From assembly GCA_964642315.1 (NCBI GenBank), contig CAZXOG010000001.1, forward strand, positions 372,001 through 436,000: a DNA stretch of 64,000 nt. Direction: 5' to 3'. The notes under the pieces are model-generated. The model did no database searches, was not told the DNA's origin, and worked only from the letters and a program-made list of their open reading frames with translations. The translations under genes and the position numbers were made by a program. Origin of the DNA: JAGVDM01 sp964642315 (GTDB taxonomy: Bacteria > Patescibacteriota > Gracilibacteria > Peribacterales > Peribacteraceae). Position 1 is the first letter of the stretch, and each line of letters begins with the position of its first letter. This document shows, one piece after another, positions 50,304-58,094 of this stretch.

Positions 50304-50882
50304 TCAGGAGTCGCCTGTTCCGCGGAGCACATCTACCCGCGTGATGTGGCTGTAGCACGCGGGAGCGCCGCTCGCCGCGCTCGACGGCAGCTTGCTCAAG
50401 CGCAGGAGGATTGGCTGCCGCTCGGATGAATCGAGAATGGCTCTGCTCCCTGCAATCGGGATGCCGAACGTCGCCATGCCGAGCTCGTCCGACTGGTTCT
50501 CAAACTGGATTTCCCCTCCGCGCACGCACCCGATGCCGATGCGCCCGGGACCGGCGAAAGCGTTCCCGTCGCTGGCCGCAAGGAACCTGTCGAATGCCGG
50601 GTTGCCGCTCTCCTGCACCATGAGCCAGACGTATGGCATTTCTCCATCTTCCCGCATCGCGTACCCCCGGATGTAGACGGTGCCCGAGGGATTCCACGGT
50701 TCCTCGAACGTGAACGTGCCCACAGGCAGATTTCTGGCATCCCACGACGCGTGGTCGGAGCCCCTGCCGGGCTGCGGCACGGTGCCGTTCGCGCCGGCAT
50801 CCACGATCACCACGGGCGAACACGCGGAGAGGAATAGGCAAATCAGACCTACGGGAAGCCAATATTGCGTGTTCCTCAGCAT
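50304..50882 (-). CDS. lipoprotein, 192 aa
   Basis: A type II signal peptide ends in LSAC with Cys21. The mature chain looks like a beta-rich domain (VPQPGRGSDHASWDARNLPV, TVYIRGYAMREDGEMPYVWL, GRIGIGCVRGGEIQFENQSD, QPILLRLSKLP). No named family recognised. An exact TTGACA with TACCAT 16 nt away (minus strand, 50906-50933) supports the ATG at 50882; the leader of about 17-23 nt is C/T rich. Confidence 0.7.
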   Translation of the reverse strand: MLRNTQYWLPVGLICLFLSACSPVVIVDAGANGTVPQPGRGSDHASWDARNLPVGTFTFEEPWNPSGTVYIRGYAMREDGEMPYVWLMVQESGNPAFDRFLAASDGNAFAGPGRIGIGCVRGGEIQFENQSDELGMATFGIPIAGSRAILDSSERQPILLRLSKLPSSAASGAPACYSHITRVDVLRGTGDS

Positions 50883-50905
50883 GAGTCCGGAACGGGAGTG
50901 CGCCG

Positions 50906-50933
50906 ATGGTACTGATCTGATTCCCCGTGTCAA
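50906..50933 (-). promoter_or_regulatory. promoter of the 192-aa lipoprotein
   Basis: Minus strand TTGACA (50928-50933), 16-nt spacer, TACCAT (50906-50911). It faces away from the CTGACA promoter of the next gene, only about 20 bp apart. Confidence 0.7.
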
Positions 50934-50951
50934 CGAAGGGAAGTTGGCGGG

Positions 50952-50980
50952 CTGACAGGCCTCCTTGACCTTGCTAGAGT
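50952..50980 (+). promoter_or_regulatory. promoter of the C39-like lipoprotein
   Basis: CTGACA (50952-50957), 17-nt spacer, TAGAGT (50975-50980), 8 nt to the ATG at 50989. Confidence 0.6.
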
Positions 50981-50988
50981 GCGGTGCC

Positions 50989-51741
50989 ATGCGGAGGCTC
51001 CCGATCATCATCGTCATGGCGCTCCTTGCGTCGTGTGTGCCTGCGGAGAATCCGAAGGTACTCAGCGGTAGCAGCCGGTCTTCTGCGCAACCGGAGAGAG
51101 GAACAATGAGTGCGGCGGCGGGCTTGGCGGCTGGAAAGGGGGATCCCGGACTGCCCGCATCCGTGCTCCTTCCCGTGCCCTTCGCGCCGCAGGCCCCGTT
51201 TGCGGACTGGAGCCCGCCGTTCGACGAAGCCTGCGAGGAAGCGTCGCTCCTGCTTGCGGAGTTCGCGTTGCGCGGAGAGCCGCTGAGCAAGGAACGAATG
51301 GCGGAGGAGATCCGCAGGATGGTCGCCTGGGAAGAGGGGCACGGGTATCCGATCGACGTGACGATTGCCGAGCTCGCGGAAATCGCCCGCGCGTACTTCG
51401 GCAGGAGCGCGACGGTCTACGGGGGGAAATCGGTGACGATAGATACGCTGAAAGATCTGCTCGCCGCGGGACATCCCGTCATTGTTCCGGCGGCCGGACA
51501 GCGGCTTGGGAACCCGTACTTCAGCGGCGAAGGGCCGCCGTACCACATGCTCGTGCTCCGCGGGTACGAAGAGGGAGGATTCTTCTCCGGTGAGCAGTTC
51601 ATCACGAACGACCCTGGCACGAAGCGGGGAGAGGAGTACCGGTACGATGCGGATGTGCTCCTTGCCGCCATTCACGACTGGACAGGCGCGAAGGAGACGA
51701 TCGAATCCGGCAGGAGGGCAGTACTCGTCATCGGGGAATAA
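50989..51741 (+). CDS. C39-like cysteine peptidase lipoprotein
   Basis: 250 aa. Lipobox LLASC with Cys16. After a Ser-rich linker comes a Peptidase_C39_2-like papain fold: PVPFAPQAPFADWSPPFDEA with Cys82 as the probable nucleophile, AAGHPVIVPAAGQRLGNPYF, His186 in PPYHMLVLRGYEE and the acidic residue in FITNDPGTKRGEEY. Proteins of this shape are surface cysteine peptidases or transglutaminase-like folds; the substrate is unknown. The start is fixed by a promoter ending 8 nt upstream. Confidence 0.78.
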   Translation: MRRLPIIIVMALLASCVPAENPKVLSGSSRSSAQPERGTMSAAAGLAAGKGDPGLPASVLLPVPFAPQAPFADWSPPFDEACEEASLLLAEFALRGEPLSKERMAEEIRRMVAWEEGHGYPIDVTIAELAEIARAYFGRSATVYGGKSVTIDTLKDLLAAGHPVIVPAAGQRLGNPYFSGEGPPYHMLVLRGYEEGGFFSGEQFITNDPGTKRGEEYRYDADVLLAAIHDWTGAKETIESGRRAVLVIGE

Positions 51742-51745
51742 TAAA

Positions 51746-51768
51746 CCGGCCAGCATCGTGCTGGCCGG
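51746..51768 (-). terminator. perfect 10-bp hairpin between convergent genes
   Basis: CCGGCCAGCA (51746-51755), loop TCG, TGCTGGCCGG (51759-51768). On the minus strand it is followed by TTTATTATT, so it best terminates the 258-aa gene; it also lies just past the C39-like gene. Confidence 0.7.
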
Positions 51769-51808
51769 GTGGAGCGGGCTCTCTTGGTCTTCGGTTGTTT
51801 ACGTGCTG

Positions 51809-52585
51809 TCAGGCGCGCTCTGCGAGCCGCCACTCCACGTCCACCTGCTTCGCGATGTTATCCAGGTAAACGCGGAGTCCGTACGAGGGGATCGCTTCGT
51901 AGCCGACGCCCGTCACGGGGAATCCCGTGCCGAGCGCGAGCTCGGCCGCGAGGGCTTGCTGTGCCACGAACGGTTGCGAGAAGACGCCGAGGCACGGCCC
52001 GATCGGTGGCGCGAACTGCGTCTTCCATGCGGTTGCGGTGTCCTCCACGCTCGCGTTGCGGTCTGCCGGTTTGGGGCAGTGCGTTGCGTCGACGAAGAGG
52101 CTATCCGGCCACGGGAGCACGGAACAGAGCTTCCGGAAAACGTCGAGCATCATCTGCGATTCGACCGCAGTTCTCAGGGGGGAGCTTTCCTCGTCCCGCA
52201 TGAGCGTGCGCCCGCTTCCGAGCAGCACCAGGCGTTCGAACCGCACGCGCTCGTCCATCCAGAGTTCCGTGAGGAACCGGATCCGCTTTTCAACCGCGGT
52301 GCGCTTGGCGCCACCGACGAGAGCGTAACTGTAGGTTCCCCCTGCCGTGATGGCGTCGACCATACCGAGCGAACGGAAAATCGGCAGGAACTGGGGGAGC
52401 TTGGACCTGTCATCGTCGTCCGAGATCTCGGCGCGCAGCTTGCCCGGCACGAGCCAGGCGAACTGCAGCGCATCGCGGATGCCGCGCATTGAGCCGTCGT
52501 GGCCGATGTGGAACAGCCTGAGGAGCTCGGTGAGCTCCGGCCGCGGCACACCCGAAGTGTCAAAGAGCCGTTGTGTGGTCTTCAT
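51809..52585 (-). CDS. hypothetical protein, 258 aa, with a rare Shine-Dalgarno sequence
   Basis: No family recognised with confidence. Soluble alpha/beta protein without signal peptide; notable segments are LPIFRSLGMVDAITAGGTYS, RFERLVLLGSGRTLMRDEES and GTGFPVTGVGYEAIPSYGLR. The GSGRTL loop after a hydrophobic strand suggests a nucleotide- or sugar-type Rossmann fold, but nothing specific. AAAGGAGG lies 5 nt before the ATG at 52585, and a TTGACT-17-TATAGA promoter gives a leader of about 43 nt. Both features are unlike most genes here and may mark a gene of different origin. Confidence 0.68.
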   Translation of the reverse strand: MKTTQRLFDTSGVPRPELTELLRLFHIGHDGSMRGIRDALQFAWLVPGKLRAEISDDDDRSKLPQFLPIFRSLGMVDAITAGGTYSYALVGGAKRTAVEKRIRFLTELWMDERVRFERLVLLGSGRTLMRDEESSPLRTAVESQMMLDVFRKLCSVLPWPDSLFVDATHCPKPADRNASVEDTATAWKTQFAPPIGPCLGVFSQPFVAQQALAAELALGTGFPVTGVGYEAIPSYGLRVYLDNIAKQVDVEWRLAERA

Positions 52586-52590
52586 GGGGC

Positions 52591-52598
52591 CCTCCTTT
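52591..52598 (-). promoter_or_regulatory. Shine-Dalgarno sequence (AAAGGAGG)
   Basis: Minus strand, 5-nt spacer to the ATG at 52585; the strongest ribosome binding site in the window. Confidence 0.75.
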
Positions 52599-52634
52599 CT
52601 GTCTTTAAGAGGCTGCAGGTGACCACTAAATATA

Positions 52635-52663
52635 TCTATAACTTAGTATTGTTTTCCAGTCAA
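52635..52663 (-). promoter_or_regulatory. promoter of the 258-aa gene
   Basis: Minus strand TTGACT (52658-52663), 17-nt spacer, TATAGA (52635-52640) in an AT-rich stretch. The -35 directly abuts the 3' end of tRNA-Leu. Confidence 0.65.
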
Positions 52664-52750
52664 TGGTGCCGACGAGAGGAATCGAACCTCCACGGGATTG
52701 CTCCCACACGCTCCTGAAGCGTGCGCGTCTACCAATTCCGCCACGTCGGC
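52664..52750 (-). tRNA. tRNA-Leu (CAG)
   Basis: 87 nt with an encoded CCA. GCCGACG pairs with CGTCGGC, the anticodon stem CACGC/GCGTG has loop TTCAGGA (anticodon CAG), and there is a long variable arm. Confidence 0.95.
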
Positions 52751-52776
52751 ACGGGTGAGAAAGTAGACCGTGGCGG

Positions 52777-52804
52777 AGTATACGCAGGGGGGGGAAGTGT
52801 GCAA
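52777..52804 (-). promoter_or_regulatory. promoter of tRNA-Leu (CAG)
   Basis: Minus strand TTGCAC (52799-52804), 16-nt spacer, TATACT (52777-52782), 26 nt before the tRNA. It overlaps the start region of the divergent O-antigen-ligase-like gene. Confidence 0.65.
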
Positions 52805-54790
52805 AGATGGGGCGTGCACATTTCCCGGTCCTGGAAAGCCTGGTTCACACAGGAGCGCCTTCATGGCGCCACTGTTGTGTGCGTTCTCCTCTTCCTCGCA
52901 TTCGCCATTCTCTGGAAGGGCGGCAAGGCACTCGATGCGACGTGGCTCCTCACGACATTAGCATGGCTCTGCACGGTGGATACCTGGGCATTCCCGCGCA
53001 GGGAACGCACTGGTGCCCCCGTAGCTCTGTGGCTGCTCCTGATGCTCTCTGTTTTCTGGATTGTCGCGAGTTTCGCTCAATCCAGCACGGGCAATTACGG
53101 TTTCGATGAGGTGCTGCGATCCGGCTCGCTCGTGCTCCTCTGCCTTTGGTCTTTGCGGCAGGTGGCTGCGGGAGGGGAAGAGGCCGGGGTTTTCCAGCAG
53201 AGATTTGCCGGAGTGCTCACGGTGTCGGCCGTTCTGGCCTCGTGCATCGGGTTCGTCGTGTACGTCCTCCAGCCGGTGGAGCGGGGGGTGGGGAGCTTCT
53301 TCGATTTCCGTTTCCACACGGATTACTGGCCGAATGCCTGGGCGGAGTTTCTCCTCTTCGCATGGCCGCTCGCGCTCTGGTGGTTTTCCCGCAAGGGGCG
53401 GCGGCTTGCGGCACTCTTCTTCCTCGGCTGGCTTGCCGCGAGCCTGCTGCTCTCCTACTCCCGCGCAGGGGTCATTGCGTTCGCGGCGCAGATTGTCCTG
53501 TGGGGCGTGCTCGCGCTCCGCGGTGGGGGGATGGAGAGGGTTCGCGCCTTCTCCCGCTCGGCGCTGCCGCGGGTGCTGGCCGTCACTGCCGTTGCCATGC
53601 TGATTTTTGCGGCGGCGAATCAGCTGCGCGGGAGGATGTTCCCGGTGCAATCGCTCACGGAGAAGGCGATGTTCGCCGCATCCGAGGGGACATCTTCCGT
53701 CTCCGAGCGCAGGCAGTTCTGGGGGCAAGCGGTGAGACTTGCGCTCGACCGGCCGCTCTACGGATGGGGCCCGTACAGCTTCCGCTTCGTGCAGCCGCGG
53801 TATCAGGAACAGGTGCTCGCCACATCAGATCACCCGCACAACGTGTTTCTCAAACTTGCCGCGGAACAGGGAATTCCTGCGGCATTCCTGTTCGCAGGCA
53901 TGCTCACGCTCATCGCTGCGGGGTGGCTGGTTCGACGCAGGCCGGCAGAACCGGAAACCATGGAGATCGGCATGTTCCTCTTCCTCGCCGTGTCCGGCGT
54001 GCTCATGCACAATCTCGTGGATTACAACTTGCAGTTCGTCGGCATCGCGCTGCCGTTCTGGATGGCGGTTGGGATGCTTGCAGCGCAGCTGCCCGCAGAT
54101 CCAGGTGTTCCGGTGCGTCTTCGGAGAACTACGGAAGTGCTGCTTGCCACGCTCCTCATGCTCACAGCGGTCGTGGAGGGGCGGTTCCTCGTGCTCTCGT
54201 CACTCGGGCGGCATGCGGAAGCACGTGGAGATTCCGCGGCAGCGCTCCGCTGGTACGACGAGTCCCGCGCAGAGCGCTTCAGCAGGGATTTGCACCTGAG
54301 CAGGGCACTCCTGCGTCTTGAGCGAGGGGAGCTTCCGCAAGCGAGGGAGGCTCTCGGGGATGCGTTTACGCAGAACGGCGAGGATTGCCGGGCTTGGAAA
54401 CTCAGGGGGGATGTGTGTCGCAGGGATGGCGATGCCGTGTGTGCCTTGGAGGCATACGAGGGGGCTGAGGAGCGTTGCGGATGGAATGACGTCGGCGTGC
54501 TCAGGGCATTTGCGGAGACCCTCGAGGAATCCGCGCCGCGAAGCGCGCTCGATGCACGACAGGAGAAATTCCGCACGCGCATGCAAGCGTTCGCCGCTGC
54601 GATCCGGCAGAACGCCCACTTCATTGCTCTCTCTGGCAATACGGAGGAATTCCTCAGGGCGGTGGGGGATTTGAGCAGGATGTACCCCGACGATGAGCCC
54701 CTCTACGTGGTGCTCGGCGCACAGGCGTCGCGGAACGCGGAGCGCGAACGCGCGCGCTTCCAGGCACGGCCGCCGGGGATGCTCTGGTAG
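52799..54790 (+). CDS. O-antigen ligase/polymerase-like membrane protein with TPR-like C-terminus
   Basis: About 663 aa. About eleven membrane helices fill residues 20-470, with the Wzy_C-type loop SEGTSSVSERRQFWGQAVRL ... LYGWGPYSFR ... DHPHNVFLKLAAEQG (about 295-365), the mark of O-antigen ligase/polymerase families. From about 480 the chain is a soluble helical repeat (RHAEARGDSAAALRWYDESR, LRLERGELPQAREALGDAF, CRRDGDAVCALEAYEGAEE), TPR-like. It is likely to polymerise or transfer a surface glycan, or to glycosylate proteins. The start is uncertain: GTG at 52799 or 52814, since no ATG fits and the frame further upstream runs into the tRNA. Confidence 0.8.
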   Translation: MQRWGVHISRSWKAWFTQERLHGATVVCVLLFLAFAILWKGGKALDATWLLTTLAWLCTVDTWAFPRRERTGAPVALWLLLMLSVFWIVASFAQSSTGNYGFDEVLRSGSLVLLCLWSLRQVAAGGEEAGVFQQRFAGVLTVSAVLASCIGFVVYVLQPVERGVGSFFDFRFHTDYWPNAWAEFLLFAWPLALWWFSRKGRRLAALFFLGWLAASLLLSYSRAGVIAFAAQIVLWGVLALRGGGMERVRAFSRSALPRVLAVTAVAMLIFAAANQLRGRMFPVQSLTEKAMFAASEGTSSVSERRQFWGQAVRLALDRPLYGWGPYSFRFVQPRYQEQVLATSDHPHNVFLKLAAEQGIPAAFLFAGMLTLIAAGWLVRRRPAEPETMEIGMFLFLAVSGVLMHNLVDYNLQFVGIALPFWMAVGMLAAQLPADPGVPVRLRRTTEVLLATLLMLTAVVEGRFLVLSSLGRHAEARGDSAAALRWYDESRAERFSRDLHLSRALLRLERGELPQAREALGDAFTQNGEDCRAWKLRGDVCRRDGDAVCALEAYEGAEERCGWNDVGVLRAFAETLEESAPRSALDARQEKFRTRMQAFAAAIRQNAHFIALSGNTEEFLRAVGDLSRMYPDDEPLYVVLGAQASRNAERERARFQARPPGMLW

Positions 54791-54796
54791 CGCTGG

Positions 54797-54825
54797 TTGC
54801 CTGGATCGGCGGGATTGCGTAGTCT
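54797..54825 (+). promoter_or_regulatory. promoter of the 184-aa lipoprotein
   Basis: TTGCCT (54797-54802), 17-nt spacer, TAGTCT (54820-54825), 8 nt to the ATG at 54834. Confidence 0.6.
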
Positions 54826-54833
54826 TGGGCTCC

Positions 54834-55388
54834 ATGTTTTCGCCTCCCATGAACGTGCTGCGATATGCCTTCATTGTGCCACTGTTCTGCGTTGCTCTCA
54901 CCGCATGCAGCGGGGAGCCGCAGGATGCCGTTGCGGTACCAGCTGTGGGGGATCAGCCGAGAGTGGAGTACACCGTGCCGACGGGGGAGAATAAGTACCG
55001 TGACCTGGAACACGGAAAGGAGGTCTGGTTCGCAATCGGGGCTCTTGGAGGCGTGAATGGCGTGAATGCGAACGGCGTTGCGCAGGCGCATGGGTTTGAG
55101 GATGGGGCATACCGTCTCACTATCCAGCTCAACGTGGAACGAGCGCCGGAGGGCATATTCTATGAAGGTTGGCTGCTCAGAGACGGCGCAGAACCGCTGA
55201 GTACCGGCCATTTGCGCAGCCGCTTTGGCGACGTGAGGCACGCGCTGCAGTTCGATACCGATGCGGACCTGCGGGAGTTTCTCCAGGTTGCCGTCATGCG
55301 GGAATCCGATGACGGGAATCCTGCTCCTGGGGAACGTATTGCAGAGGGGGTTCTGCGGCCGCAGGAACGGGGCACAGGGCAACAGTAG
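54834..55388 (+). CDS. lipoprotein with a YEGWL...STG domain
   Basis: 184 aa. Lipobox ALTAC with Cys25. The mature domain reads AHGFEDGAYRLTIQLNVERA then IFYEGWLLRDGAEPLSTGHL, a pattern seen in small extracytoplasmic beta domains of several lipoproteins and anti-sigma-like proteins; I cannot name the family securely. The ATG at 54834 fits the promoter; an ATG at 54849 is an alternative with a shorter signal peptide. Its 3' end overlaps the convergent 89-aa frame by 95 nt. Confidence 0.72.
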   Translation: MFSPPMNVLRYAFIVPLFCVALTACSGEPQDAVAVPAVGDQPRVEYTVPTGENKYRDLEHGKEVWFAIGALGGVNGVNANGVAQAHGFEDGAYRLTIQLNVERAPEGIFYEGWLLRDGAEPLSTGHLRSRFGDVRHALQFDTDADLREFLQVAVMRESDDGNPAPGERIAEGVLRPQERGTGQQ

Positions 55389-55563
55389 CAGCCCGTTTAT
55401 GCGGCGTGCGCGGGATGAGGATCTGCAGGATCGTTTCCCGCTTGCCGTGGACGAGCGCCTCAACTTCCTCGTAGACCCAGAAGTAGAGGTCGTTTTCGCC
55501 GCGGTAGACCGTGCGGCGAAGCACTTCCGTTCCGTTCGTTGCTTCTTGATGGGCGATTTCCAT
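55294..55563 (-). CDS. hypothetical protein, 89 aa
   Basis: No family recognised. MEIAHQEATNGTEVLRRTVY and DLYFWVYEEVEALVHGKRE look protein-like, but the last 31 codons lie antisense to the lipoprotein gene and read as low-complexity Pro/Ala. A CCCCCACTCTCTCCC tract directly precedes the ATG at 55563, like other leadered genes here, and a CTGACA-18-TATTTC pair stands upstream. It may end in overlap or may be spurious. Confidence 0.45.
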   Translation of the reverse strand: MEIAHQEATNGTEVLRRTVYRGENDLYFWVYEEVEALVHGKRETILQILIPRTPHKRAATVALCPVPAAAEPPLQYVPQEQDSRHRIPA

Positions 55564-55914
55564 GGGAGAGAGTGGGGGAAATACCAAAAAACCTCGTCCA
55601 GTGTCAGGGAGCGGGCGGGCGAACGTCAGGATGTACCGGTTATGCGCAGCGCAAGCCCTCGCTCCGACCGGAACAGGAGGAAACAGGGGAGCAGGAGAGG
55701 ATATACGCTGTATTCACGACTTCACTGTACCCTCCTGGAGGCCGCAGTCAACGTTGAAGGAGCCCCCTCGCTCCCTGTGCGGTTTCCCGCGGTGGGAGGA
55801 GAAGTGTGCGCCCTGCCCGTCCAGTGTTTCCTCGCCGCGCGCGAGCCGGTCTCCGCCATCCTGCTTTTGCCCTTGAACACTCGCAGGACCATCCGGTGTT
55901 CCTTCGCAACGGTC
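55564..55914. other. stretch of 351 bp with no convincing gene
   Basis: Frames here read as low complexity in both directions. On the minus strand a 56-codon frame starts in the region of 55895 with a GAAGGA 7 nt upstream, but its composition (Arg/Ser/Thr/Gly rich) is not persuasive. A CTGACA-18-TATTTC promoter for the 89-aa frame lies at its left end. I see no repeat or RNA structure. Confidence 0.3.
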
Positions 55915-56031
55915 TTAGAAGACCGGATTGCGCATCAGGAGTTGCAGCGAGAACGCTGCGATGAGGCACGCGTGCAACAGCACGACGGGCCAAGGAACTT
56001 GGTATGAAGTGTATTTCACGTGTTTCATCAT
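55915..56031 (-). CDS. very small membrane protein, 38 aa
   Basis: Reads MMKHVKYTSYQVPWPVV then LLHACLIAAFSLQLLMRNPV and a final F: a basic/aromatic head and one hydrophobic helix with a single Cys. It is too short for most gene finders. The case is built on signals: TGGACA-16-TACACT (minus strand, 56056-56083), then a leader of about 18-25 nt with the C/U-rich tract CTCTTCCCCCC directly before the start, exactly the layout of other leadered genes here. ATG at 56031 or 56028. No function can be assigned. Confidence 0.55.
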   Translation of the reverse strand: MMKHVKYTSYQVPWPVVLLHACLIAAFSLQLLMRNPVF

Positions 56032-56288
56032 AGGGGGGAAGAGACAAAGGCCGGCAGTGTACGGACTCGCGAAATGTTGTCCAGTGATGGTTGAACAGTT
56101 TGTGTGTTCAGGGGAAGGATCCGTATGGCAATGTATTGTGTTTTACGCATGAATAAGAGCAAAAGTGTATATTCTTGTCTCCGCTGGACATCCGGACTAA
56201 AGTTTGTACAAAAAATGTATTCAATTTGTGGAGTGGAAAACGGGTTTTCGGCTTGGATATGCCGGAGATTTCTGTGCTCGGGAGCAGT
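56032..56288. other. AT-rich intergenic region upstream of the 38-aa gene and 3' of the citramalate synthase gene
   Basis: Contains the promoter of the 38-aa gene (56056-56083). The remaining 200 bp is markedly AT rich (56090-56260) and holds a 47-codon plus-strand frame from 56151 with many rare-looking codons that I do not accept as a gene. No clear terminator for the citramalate synthase gene is visible. Confidence 0.4.
56056..56083 (-). promoter_or_regulatory. promoter of the 38-aa membrane protein
   Basis: Minus strand TGGACA (56078-56083), 16-nt spacer, TACACT (56056-56061). Confidence 0.6.
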
Positions 56289-57932
56289 TTAGGCAGTTTC
56301 CTGGGTCGAGCTCTGCGAAGACGACCTGACGCGCATTTTCGCCTTGAGCACGCAGTAGTGAATGGCATCCGACATTGCCTGGCTGCTTGCGGCAAGCACG
56401 TCCGGACCGACGCCTGTCGTGTAAAAACGCTCCTCCCCGTCGCTGAATTCCACAACGACTTGTACCTCGGATGCCGTTCCCTCGGCCGAAGGGAGCTTGT
56501 GGACCTCGTAATCGAGGAGTTCCAGGCGTTTCGTCTCGGGAATCCTGCGGCCGAGTGCCTTGAGGAACGCCTTCTGCAGCGCGTCAACCACGCCCTTTCG
56601 GCTCCTGCCGACTTGCACTTCCGGCTCGTCGTCGCCGTTCACTCGTATTTCGAGCGTTGCCTGGGCGCCGCTCTCGGAGCTGTCCAGGAATTCGTACCGT
56701 TCAATCTGGAATCGGGGGTGAAACACCCCGAAATCCCGCAGAACCATGAGGAGGAACGATGCTTCCGCATCGCGGTAACGGATCCCGCGGGATTCCTGCT
56801 CCTTGAGGAGCTGGAGCATGCGGTCCTTTGCCCGTGGGGTAGAGAGCAGTGCGCGCGTTGTATGGTCGAGGAACACCGCTCGGGCGAGGAAATCCTCGAT
56901 ATTCCCGTGCCCGGCCTGCTTGGAGAGGATGCTCCTGCTTTCATTCCCCACGTCTCCAGCGTCCATGAACTGGTTCGCGTGGGCGAAGCGCTGGTTTCCA
57001 CGGACGTGCTGTCCGGCCTTGTGGGTGAATGCGTCCGCACCGACGAAAGGGGCGTTGCGCGGAATTCGTGCGTGGAGGATTTCTGCGGCTTCCTCCGCTG
57101 CTCCTTTGAGCTGCGCGAGGAGGGGGACTGTCGAGTATCCCATGCGGTGCAGATTCGGCAGCACGGCGGTGTGGTTTGCGTTACCCACCCGCTCGCCCTG
57201 GCCGTGCCATGTTCCCTGGTAGTGCCGCGCTCCTCCGGCAATGCCTGCGAGCGTGTTCGCGGTCGCCATATCGCCATCGTTGTGCATGTGCACGCCAATG
57301 ACGGCGCGTCCGCCGAATGCCCGCACCGTTTCCTCGGTGATGCGGGCAACCTCGTGCGGGAAGCTGCCCCCCTTCGTATCGCAGAGGACGATGCGGCGGA
57401 CTCCTGCTTCAGCCGCCGCATCAACTGCCTGCATGGCGGCATCTGCATCCTCTTTCCAGCCGTCGAAGAAGTGCTCGGCGTCGAACGTGAGATCCTCGAT
57501 GCCGACGCTCCGGAGGTACTGGAACGTATCGCGGATCATTGCGAGGTTCTCCGCCGTTGTCGTTCGCAGTACCGCTTCTACCTGCGTGCGCGACGCCTTG
57601 CCGACGACGACGAGGGCCGGCGCACCCGATTCCACGAGTGCACGAAGCCCCGGATCCTTCTCGGCGGAGCCTCCTGCGCGGCGCGTAGCACCGAAGGCAG
57701 CAAGCTTCGTTCTGCTTAGGTTCCGAGGATGTTCGCGAAAGTACTGGTACACGGCCCGGTCCGCCGGATTCGATTCCGGGAATCCGGCCTCGGTGTAGTG
57801 GATCCCGAGCGCGTCGTTGAGCTTCACGAGCGCAATCTTCTGGAGCGCCGTGAGGGTGAGGAGCGGCGACTGGTCCAGATCGCGGGGGGTATCGAGCACT
57901 TCGACGCTGCGCTCAAGGGAATCCGGGTACAT
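56289..57932 (-). CDS. cimA: citramalate synthase/2-isopropylmalate synthase-family enzyme
   Basis: 547 aa. Condenses acetyl-CoA with a 2-oxo acid; the family length and order fit CimA. TIM barrel with HMHND (about 215-219, metal ligands), LCDTKGGSFPHEV, HGQGERVGNANHTAVLPNL, FTHKAGQHV, and a C-terminal LeuA-type regulatory domain (about 390-520). The first motif is odd: instead of DTTLRDGEQ it reads DTPRDLDQS, one residue short but keeping the Arg-Asp pair. Citramalate synthase gives isoleucine precursors; the upstream attenuator with isoleucine codons supports this over leucine. The ATG at 57932 follows a C/U-rich tract (CCTTTCTCCACTCCACTCC). Confidence 0.85.
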   Translation of the reverse strand: MYPDSLERSVEVLDTPRDLDQSPLLTLTALQKIALVKLNDALGIHYTEAGFPESNPADRAVYQYFREHPRNLSRTKLAAFGATRRAGGSAEKDPGLRALVESGAPALVVVGKASRTQVEAVLRTTTAENLAMIRDTFQYLRSVGIEDLTFDAEHFFDGWKEDADAAMQAVDAAAEAGVRRIVLCDTKGGSFPHEVARITEETVRAFGGRAVIGVHMHNDGDMATANTLAGIAGGARHYQGTWHGQGERVGNANHTAVLPNLHRMGYSTVPLLAQLKGAAEEAAEILHARIPRNAPFVGADAFTHKAGQHVRGNQRFAHANQFMDAGDVGNESRSILSKQAGHGNIEDFLARAVFLDHTTRALLSTPRAKDRMLQLLKEQESRGIRYRDAEASFLLMVLRDFGVFHPRFQIERYEFLDSSESGAQATLEIRVNGDDEPEVQVGRSRKGVVDALQKAFLKALGRRIPETKRLELLDYEVHKLPSAEGTASEVQVVVEFSDGEERFYTTGVGPDVLAASSQAMSDAIHYCVLKAKMRVRSSSQSSTQETA

Positions 57933-57955
57933 GGAGTGGAGTGGAGAAAGGAATA

Positions 57956-57991
57956 CAGAAAACGTCCGCGGCCTTCTTGCTGGCGCGGGAG
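57956..57991 (-). terminator. attenuator terminator in the citramalate synthase leader
   Basis: Minus strand: CCGCGCC (within 57980-57991) pairs with GG(C)CGCGG (57966-57973) around an 8-nt loop, followed by ACG and TTTT. The 5' arm is shared with an alternative pairing with 58020-58032, as expected of an attenuator. Confidence 0.65.
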
Positions 57992-58032
57992 CGAAAATGA
58001 GTAATCGGATCAGCAGCTCCTCCCTACGCCAG
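57980..58032 (-). promoter_or_regulatory. antiterminator pairing of the isoleucine attenuator
   Basis: Minus strand CTGGCGTAGGGAG (58020-58032), which spans the leader-peptide stop codon, can pair with CTCCCGCGCCAG (57980-57991): 11 bp interrupted by a one- to two-nucleotide bulge. Forming it removes the 5' arm of the terminator. A ribosome resting on the leader stop codon would cover the first strand and so favour termination. Confidence 0.65.
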
Positions 58033-58080
58033 GCGCGGGATAATGATGATGCTGCCGATAATTGTCAGTGATCTCCTCAT
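58024..58080 (-). CDS. isoleucine-rich leader peptide, 18 aa
   Basis: MRRSLTIIGSIIIIPRLA, stop TAG. Six of 18 codons are isoleucine, four in a row (ATC ATC ATT ATC). It begins about 8 nt after the predicted transcription start and ends within the antiterminator strand. This is the layout of the ilv/leu leader peptides of other bacteria, where a ribosome stalled for lack of charged tRNA-Ile allows readthrough. It supports an isoleucine-biosynthetic role for the downstream synthase. Confidence 0.75.
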   Translation of the reverse strand: MRRSLTIIGSIIIIPRLA

Positions 58081-58094
58081 GAATGTGCGAGCGG

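Noticed and set aside
51809..52585. YdcF/ElyC (DUF218) assignment for the 258-aa protein
   Set aside because: The GSGRTL loop is suggestive, but the remaining family motifs and membrane helices are missing.
56151..56292. 47-codon plus-strand frame starting MNKSKSVYSCLRW
   Set aside because: It lies in AT-rich intergenic DNA, lacks a suitable promoter distance or leader tract, and runs into the end of the citramalate synthase gene.
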